In this document: piece after piece, positions 58,894 to 64,000 of the stretch
Numbering within the stretch: position 1 is the first letter of the stretch
Layout: every line of letters begins with the position of its first letter
Assembly (NCBI GenBank): GCA_016932815.1
Contig: JAFGCC010000014.1
Span: 144,129-208,128, forward strand
Length of the DNA stretch: 64,000 nucleotides
Origin: Microcaldota archaeon
GTDB taxonomy: Archaea; Micrarchaeota; Micrarchaeia; Anstonellales; Bilamarchaeaceae
Direction of reading: 5' to 3'
Translations under genes and position numbers: made by a program
The notes under the pieces: generated by a model
Database searches by the model: none
Seen by the model: the letters and a program-made list of their open reading frames with translations, nothing else
Told to the model about the DNA's origin: nothing

Positions 58894-59994
58894 TCAGATG
58901 CCGCAAAGACGCGAGAGGGGCTCTGATGCGTGGTCTAGGTCCATGAAAACGAGCCTTCCCTCCTTGGTTTTCGGGTCTATTACGAGGGCTATTGTGCGCT
59001 GCATTTCCGCTGCGAAGTTGACTCCGTGCTCTCCGAAATAAGTGTCGATTTCGTGGAAGCGGGAGAATAGGTAATCCGAATTGGAGCATGACTCCATTGT
59101 GCAAAGGAAAGCCCCAAGGTCGAAATCCAGCTCGATTAGGATTTTCCCGCCTGCTTTGAGGTCTTCGTGCACAAGCCCCTGCCCATCCTGGGATAGCCTG
59201 GTTGCTTTTGGGATTATGTCATCTCCGAAGATTGATGCTAGGTTTTGGTAAGCTTCAAGTTCCATTTTCCAGAGCAATGCGGATGGCTTGCGCGGGTTCC
59301 TCTTTTCTATTAGTTCCACCTTCCCTTCCGGGAGAAGTGCCGCCCCTGCTCTGCGCACGGTCCTGCCGTGCCTTGAGATAGTTGGTTCCTCTGCCACGCC
59401 TCCTAGGAGGGGGGCGAGGGCCAGGAGCAGCTGCTCCCTCAGGGACTTTTCCCCCTGGAAATAGCCTTCCCCGCGGAGGGTTATGTCATCTGGCAGGCGA
59501 CTCACGAATTCTATTATGTGCGAGATGGTTTCCGGCAATACCGCTCCCCCCTCCGCCCTCGTGGATTCTGAGGGGCGCTCTGCATCCAGCAGCGGGACAT
59601 ATACTCTTGGGGAGAGAGCGGCATCGAATAAGTATGCTTCAATTGTGTCCCCGAACATTATGGAAACCGCCCTGCCATCAAGCGGGGAGCCGGATTGGTG
59701 CGGTTCCCTCTCAAAATACTGGAGGTTGTTGTGGTCTCTTAGGAATAATAGCCCCTCTTCCTCCCCGCAGAAAAAGGCCGGGCTCTCTACACTGAGGGCT
59801 GGGCGGGCGAAAGTGAGGTAGTCGGGCAGGAGGTCCCCTTCCATCTCCACTGACACTGCCTTCTTTGGGGCATTCCGGGAAAGAGGGCTTACCTTGGGGT
59901 CCTTTTTGAGGAATTTGCCCTCCATCCTGGCTCGTGCAATCAGCATCGCAGAAAGCTTTGGCTCCGTGTGCTTTGGGAGGAGTATCGGCAACAT
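58894..59994 (-). CDS. Hypothetical protein, possible kinase-like C-terminal fold
   Basis: 366-residue protein of no recognised family. The last third contains KVELIEKRN, ELEAYQNLASIFGDDIIPK, GLVHEDLKAGGKILIELDFD and RLVFMDLDHAS, which recall the layout of APH/kinase-like proteins (Lys, Glu helix, hinge, DxD), but no single motif is decisive. The N-terminal 130 residues are basic and low in structure. ATG 59994 is at leaderless distance from a CTTAAAAACA box. Converges with the HAD gene. Confidence 0.6.
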   Translation of the reverse strand: MLPILLPKHTEPKLSAMLIARARMEGKFLKKDPKVSPLSRNAPKKAVSVEMEGDLLPDYLTFARPALSVESPAFFCGEEEGLLFLRDHNNLQYFEREPHQSGSPLDGRAVSIMFGDTIEAYLFDAALSPRVYVPLLDAERPSESTRAEGGAVLPETISHIIEFVSRLPDDITLRGEGYFQGEKSLREQLLLALAPLLGGVAEEPTISRHGRTVRRAGAALLPEGKVELIEKRNPRKPSALLWKMELEAYQNLASIFGDDIIPKATRLSQDGQGLVHEDLKAGGKILIELDFDLGAFLCTMESCSNSDYLFSRFHEIDTYFGEHGVNFAAEMQRTIALVIDPKTKEGRLVFMDLDHASEPLSRLCGI

Positions 59995-60132
59995 CCATTG
60001 TACATTGTGTTAGCAAATGTTTTTAAGGGTGAGAGTGGGGCGGAAAAGGGCTGGCAACTGCTAGCATGGTGCAGGGATTCATCTGGAGAGCATTTGGGAA
60101 AAAGGAGGGGGATGCCGCCATGCTTGCGAAGA

Positions 60133-61869
60133 TTATTCCACGGTAACCGATTTTGCGAGGTTGCGCGGCTTGTCTATGTCGCAGTCGCGCAGCGATGCGA
60201 CGTGGTAAGCAAAGAGCTGCAGCGCAACCACGCTCAAAAAGGGATATAGCTCCTCCTGGGTTTGCGGGACGTAGATTACGTTAGTTGCGTGCTGAACGAT
60301 GCTAGAATCGCCTTCCGTTGCAACCGCTATTATCTTGCCTTTTCTTGCCTTGATTTCCTGCATGTTGGAAACGGATTTTTTATAGACCGAATCCTCTGGG
60401 GCGATTGCAATGGTGGGGACTTCGTCGCAGACTAATGCGATTGGCCCGTGCTTCATCTCCCCGGAAGCATATCCCTCTGCGTGTATGTAGGAGATTTCCT
60501 TTAGTTTTAGCGCCCCTTCTAGGGCAATCGGGTAGTTGAAGCCGCGCCCGATGTAGAGGAAATTATAGACCTTGAAGTATTTTTCCGCGATTTTGGAGAT
60601 TTGCCCTTCGGAGTCCAGGACCGCCTGCACCTTCTGCGCAAGCGAATCAAGCGGGTATTGCTGCCCGGAGAATTTCTCTGCAATCTTGTACAATGCGATT
60701 AGCTGGGAGGTGAATGCCTTGGTGGATGCAACCCCTATTTCCGGGCCTGCCCTCGTGTAGATTACCGTGTCGGATTCCCTTGCGATTGTGCTATCCTGCA
60801 CGTTTATTATGCCCAGGGTTTTTGCGCCCTTTTCCTTTGCAAGCCGTAATGCCGCAAGAGTGTCCGCGGTTTCCCCGGACTGCGAAATCGAGATGAACAG
60901 GTCGCCTTCGCCTATTATGGGCGAGGAGTAGCGGAACTCGGAAGCGGGGGCTACTTCAACAGGGATTCCTGCCGCTTTTTCCATTATGTATTTTCCCACA
61001 AGCCCCGCATAGCCTGCTGTTCCGCAGGCGACCATGAATATCTTGTTGGGCTTTTGGAGGGGCGGAATCTGGATTGATAGCGAATCGCGGATTATCTGGG
61101 GCTGTTCATGGATTTCTTTTAGCATGAAATGCGCGTATCCTTGCTTCTGGGCCTGCTCTAAATCCCAGTTTATGCGCATTGGGGGTTTATGGAGTTCCCT
61201 GCCCTCGTTGTTGAATACTTTTACCGAATCCGGGGTTATGATGCCTATCTCAAAATCGTCAAGGTAGATTGCTTCTTTTGTGTATTCTACGAAAGCGGAA
61301 ACGTCCGAGCCTACGAAGTTTTCGTTTTCGCCTATTCCTATTGCAAGGGGCGAGCCGTTCCTTGCCACTGCTATTTCTTCTTTCTCCGCGTGCATTGCGC
61401 ATATTGCGTAGGTCCCATTTAGCTTTTCTATTGTTTTTAGGAGGGCGTCTTTTAGGCTGCCCTTATAGTTCTTCTCCAGGAGGTGGGCGATTACTTCCGA
61501 ATCTGTTTCCGAGCGGAAGCTAGCGTCCGTTAGTTCCTCTTTTAGTTCCAGGTAGTTTTCTATTATGCCATTGTGGACTATTGCGATTTTGCCGGAAGTT
61601 GAGAGGTGGGGGTGGGCGTTGCGCTCTGAGGGCTCGCCGTGGGTTGCCCACCTTGTGTGCGCAAAGCCCAGCTTTCCCGGGAGCGTTGTGAAATTGAGCT
61701 TTTCGCCCACTTCGGAAACCTTCCCGGTTCCTTTTTTAACGTGGAGCTCTCCTTCTGAAAGGGTTGCCATCCCCACAGAATCGTAGCCGCGGTACTCAAG
61801 GTTCCTAATTGATTTTAGGAGTATTTGGGCGGCTTCTTTTCTTCCTATGTATCCTGCTATTCCACACAT
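60133..61869 (-). CDS. glmS: Glucosamine-6-phosphate synthase
   Basis: 578 residues; makes glucosamine-6-phosphate from fructose-6-phosphate and glutamine, at the head of UDP-GlcNAc synthesis. N-terminal nucleophile Cys immediately after Met (MCGIAGYIG), glutaminase core (GFAHTRWATHG, AIVHNGIIENY), two SIS domains (ACGTAGYAG, SQSGETADTLAAL) and the C-terminal KPRNLAKSVTVE. Complete. ATG 61869 (ORF track adds two residues). A TTATAAACCT box lies about 45 nt upstream. Confidence 0.97.
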   Translation of the reverse strand: MCGIAGYIGRKEAAQILLKSIRNLEYRGYDSVGMATLSEGELHVKKGTGKVSEVGEKLNFTTLPGKLGFAHTRWATHGEPSERNAHPHLSTSGKIAIVHNGIIENYLELKEELTDASFRSETDSEVIAHLLEKNYKGSLKDALLKTIEKLNGTYAICAMHAEKEEIAVARNGSPLAIGIGENENFVGSDVSAFVEYTKEAIYLDDFEIGIITPDSVKVFNNEGRELHKPPMRINWDLEQAQKQGYAHFMLKEIHEQPQIIRDSLSIQIPPLQKPNKIFMVACGTAGYAGLVGKYIMEKAAGIPVEVAPASEFRYSSPIIGEGDLFISISQSGETADTLAALRLAKEKGAKTLGIINVQDSTIARESDTVIYTRAGPEIGVASTKAFTSQLIALYKIAEKFSGQQYPLDSLAQKVQAVLDSEGQISKIAEKYFKVYNFLYIGRGFNYPIALEGALKLKEISYIHAEGYASGEMKHGPIALVCDEVPTIAIAPEDSVYKKSVSNMQEIKARKGKIIAVATEGDSSIVQHATNVIYVPQTQEELYPFLSVVALQLFAYHVASLRDCDIDKPRNLAKSVTVE

Positions 61870-61910
61870 GGGCATTCCCTTCTCACAAGTGAATTGATTG
61901 TTCTCCCATT

Positions 61911-61920
61911 AGGTTTATAA
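61911..61920 (-). promoter_or_regulatory. TATA box of glmS
   Basis: TTATAAACCT on the minus strand, giving a leader of about 20 nt. Confidence 0.45.
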
Positions 61921-62010
61921 CGCATGGGCATGGGCCATTGCAAGCTTGCCTGGGAGGGGAGGGGGGATTTTGCCTGGTCACAGGAGGTGGTAATTTGCGT
62001 GCGTGGACGT

Positions 62011-62025
62011 TATATTTATAAAACC
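62011..62025 (+). promoter_or_regulatory. TATA box of the carbonic-anhydrase-like gene
   Basis: TATATTTATAAAACC; predicted transcription start about 25 nt downstream gives a short leader before ATG 62069 with a GGGTGG ribosome site. Confidence 0.5.
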
Positions 62026-62068
62026 GTCAATACACAGTAAAAAGCGCATATATTTAGTGGGTGGAAAC

Positions 62069-63157
62069 ATGAAAATGGCAACTGCAGACGTAAGAGTAAG
62101 CAGGGGAAATATTGAATCGGCAAGAAGGCTAATTGAAACCGCAAAGAAGTACAAGGAGAGATACTCTGAGCTGGGAGCAAAAAGGATGGGGGATCTTAGC
62201 AGGGGCCAGAAGCCCACAAAGCTGGCGATTATGCCTGCGCACGGCATAAATGAATTCCAGGTGGACGCTACCAAAGAATATAAGCCGGGGCAGATTTTTA
62301 CTGTAACATGCGCGGAGAGCATAAGTTTTGAAGAGGACAGTGTTGCAAAAGGCTCGGTTTTCTATGCGATAGAGCACCTCAAGATAAGGGACATCGAAGT
62401 GCACGGGCCGGGGAAACCGCCTGCATCATCTGGGAGAGCGCTCCAGAAGGAATTCCCGGTATGGTCCGAAATAGCCGCAATGGACAGTGAATGCGGATGG
62501 GGATTGAAACTGGGAACTGCGGGCTCAACTGCAAAGGCAACCTCCCACTATTATTACTATGAGGCGGGCCGCAGCACGGGGGAAGGATGGTTAGTGGATG
62601 AGCGCTACCAGCACGGGGGAGACACCACGGGTTTGGGAAACGCGCTCCTAATGAGCCAGAGCAGGATATCCTCTTCCTCGGTTGGGCACTTCGCAACCGA
62701 AGCGCTCGTAATCGAATGCGCGGATTCGCGCATAATTGGCAGGCAGGTATTTGAGGGGCACGATATCGCGCTCGTTTCCAATGCGGGAAACGTCCTCTCG
62801 CCAATTGCGCTGGATGCGATTGAGGCTGCGGTGAAAGAGGGTGTTCCGGCAATAGTGATTATGGGCCATAGCAACTGTGGGGCGGTTGGCGCTGCAATTG
62901 CGAAAAACACTGAGGCGCCCTTAGCAGAGATTATGCTTGCGGTGCAGACTAACATCGCAGGATGGGAGAATAACGTGCAGACGCTAGTTGAAGTGAGGAA
63001 TGCGTTTGCCTCTGTGGAAATGCTCCAGGGAATAAGGAGGCCTGAAGTTTATCCGGGCAGGGTAGGGGAAGTTGCAAACCTTATCTCCCAGAGGGGAACC
63101 GCAGTCGTTCCGCTCTACCTCGACTTATCAAGCGGGGAAATCGGCGGCGGAATCTGA
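62069..63157 (+). CDS. Beta-carbonic-anhydrase-like protein with degenerate N-terminal repeat
   Basis: 362 residues. The C-terminal half has the beta-CA signature: ECADSRI (Cys, Asp, Arg), VSNAGNVLSPIALDAIEAAV and MGHSNCGAVGAAI (His and Cys), so the zinc ligands Cys-His-Cys and the D/R pair are present. The N-terminal half (about 50-140) seems to repeat the same secondary structure (LAIMPAHGINEFQVD, FTVTCAESISFEEDS, YAIEHLKIRDIEVHGPG) but lacks the His-x-x-Cys and C-x-D-S-R ligands. The fusion is thus a degenerate-plus-active pair, inferred from the alignment by eye. ATG 62069 has GGGTGG upstream. A paralog follows directly. Confidence 0.85.
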   Translation: MKMATADVRVSRGNIESARRLIETAKKYKERYSELGAKRMGDLSRGQKPTKLAIMPAHGINEFQVDATKEYKPGQIFTVTCAESISFEEDSVAKGSVFYAIEHLKIRDIEVHGPGKPPASSGRALQKEFPVWSEIAAMDSECGWGLKLGTAGSTAKATSHYYYYEAGRSTGEGWLVDERYQHGGDTTGLGNALLMSQSRISSSSVGHFATEALVIECADSRIIGRQVFEGHDIALVSNAGNVLSPIALDAIEAAVKEGVPAIVIMGHSNCGAVGAAIAKNTEAPLAEIMLAVQTNIAGWENNVQTLVEVRNAFASVEMLQGIRRPEVYPGRVGEVANLISQRGTAVVPLYLDLSSGEIGGGI

Positions 63158-63178
63158 ATGACCGGCACGTGATGCGGA

Positions 63179-64000
63179 ATGGGGAAACTAATCGCAAAGC
63201 CAAGCCTGAGGGAACAGGTTGAAACCTCGGACCGCCTAATGGGTATTGCACATAAGTACCGCTTCCGGTATGCGGAACTTGGCAGGGAGCGCATAAGCAG
63301 GTTCTGGGAAGGAGGGCAGAGGCCCCGCAAAATCGTTATTTCCCCAGCCCTTGGGCTGAGGGAGTTTGGGGCAAACCCGGTTTCCGGGGACCTGCCCGGG
63401 GACGCATTTACTGTTACCTGCCGCGAAGGCATGACTCTGGATTCGGTTGGGGAAGCGGCGCTTTTCCATGCATTGCACAACCTTGGAGTAAGGAGGCTGG
63501 AGTGCCATGGCAGGGGCGCAGACCGCACGGAGGCGCGGGATTCCACCCTGAGAGCCATGGATTCCTTCCCGGTTTGGGGGCAGATAAAAAAAATAGCGCG
63601 CGAGTGCGGATTGGGCCTTGGATTTAAGCAGGGGAAGAAAACCGTGGGCGTGCATTCGTATTACTATTATTTCCATGATGATTATTTTGGGGAGAAATGG
63701 GCAGTCATAAACGAGGACAATGCACACTCCATAAGAAAGCCCGCAGGGGGCATTGTTGATTCTGTTCCCGATGCGCTGATAATTGAGTGCTCGGATGCGC
63801 GCGTGATGGGGAAGCAAATATTTGAAGGAATTGACATTGCGCTCGTTTCCAATTGGGGCAACGTGCTATCGGAGGTTGCGCTGGATGCGATTGAGGCACT
63901 CGTAAAAGAGGGCTTGCCCGCAGTGGTAATCCTGGGGCACAACCGGTGCGATGCAATCTATGCGGCAATTGAAGGGAGCACCGAAGAGCGCTTTGAGCCA
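63179..64000 (+). CDS. Second beta-carbonic-anhydrase-like gene, cut by the window end
   Basis: Open frame of 274 codons with no stop before the window edge, so only the N-terminal part is visible; it is not in the ORF track because it lacks a stop. It starts MGKLIAKPSLREQVETSDR with HKYRFRYAELGRERI, and parallels its neighbour throughout: N-terminal degenerate domain (ISPALGLREFGANP, FTVTCREGMTLDSVG) then LIIECSDARVMGKQIFEGID, VSNWGNVLSEVALDAIEAL and ILGHNRCDAI. The same catalytic residues are present. Starts 22 nt after the first copy. A tandem duplication followed by divergence is the likely history. Confidence 0.82.
   Translation, partial: MGKLIAKPSLREQVETSDRLMGIAHKYRFRYAELGRERISRFWEGGQRPRKIVISPALGLREFGANPVSGDLPGDAFTVTCREGMTLDSVGEAALFHALHNLGVRRLECHGRGADRTEARDSTLRAMDSFPVWGQIKKIARECGLGLGFKQGKKTVGVHSYYYYFHDDYFGEKWAVINEDNAHSIRKPAGGIVDSVPDALIIECSDARVMGKQIFEGIDIALVSNWGNVLSEVALDAIEALVKEGLPAVVILGHNRCDAIYAAIEGSTEERFEP

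Overview
The window looks like a chromosome segment of an archaeon, most likely a small-genome DPANN lineage of the Micrarchaeota/Diapherotrites kind. The evidence is: RNA polymerase split into B''/B' and A'/A'' with rpoH, aEF-2, archaeal NusA, L30e, S7 and S12 in archaeal order; Orc1/Cdc6, archaeal DnaG, XPF-type nuclease and the diphthamide enzyme Dph6; TATA boxes about 25-28 nt upstream of many start codons (leaderless genes) alternating with GGTGA-type ribosome sites; and many short class-III-signal (KGQ) surface proteins. Assignment to a phylum is inference. Base composition is moderately GC-rich except for one AT-rich insertion near 36.3-37.2 kb.

Layout. 1-5.9 kb: a hypothetical ORF that may run off the left edge, a signal peptide peptidase (SppA), then a compact run of pilin-like/membrane-anchored surface genes. 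5.9-12.9 kb (mostly minus strand): tRNA methylthiotransferase, DnaG, a Toprim protein, a DUF167 protein, a CBS protein, Orc1/Cdc6, a HIT hydrolase and an AmmeMemoRadiSam radical SAM enzyme. 13-16.5 kb: archaeal PEP carboxylase, a Cys-rich protein, CrcB plus DUF190, a membrane protein and tRNA-Leu(GAG) with an odd cloverleaf-like element beside it. 16.7-18.5 kb: two disordered proteins sharing a motif. 18.6-26.7 kb: CDF transporter, YjbQ, a rubrerythrin-like protein, two small proteins missing from the ORF track, parvulin, a beta-CASP nuclease, a large caspase-like protein with helical repeats, and an XPF/PIN/HTH operon. 26.8-33.6 kb: a regulator under a palindromic operator, two tandem alpha-helical paralogs, a LonB-like ATPase without a protease domain, an MFS transporter and a methyltransferase. 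34-40.6 kb: a second beta-CASP nuclease, an AT-rich kanamycin-nucleotidyltransferase-like gene beside tRNA-Glu(CTC), DUF3147, SerRS and a COG2521-like methyltransferase.

40.7-52.1 kb is one long minus-strand information-processing block: rpoH, rpoB'', rpoB', rpoA', rpoA'', rpl30e, nusA, rps12, rps7, EF-2. 52.4-61.9 kb holds metabolic genes (class II aldolase family, MtnA, GMP synthase glutaminase subunit, M24 peptidase, Dph6, HAD phosphatase, GlmS) with a partial duplication of the 5' end of mtnA. The right end carries two tandem beta-carbonic-anhydrase-like genes, each preceded by what looks like a degenerate copy of the same fold; the second runs off the window.

Links between genes: Dph6 completes diphthamide on the EF-2 encoded in the same window; a carbonic anhydrase could feed bicarbonate to PEP carboxylase (inference); SppA next to the surface-protein operon suggests a shared role in envelope protein processing (inference). 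The least explained material is the caspase-like repeat protein, the protease-less LonB homolog with its helical-repeat neighbours, the double carbonic anhydrases, the SAKDFGL-motif pair and the three-way-junction elements in intergenic DNA. No CRISPR array, insertion sequence, rRNA or recognisable riboswitch was seen.
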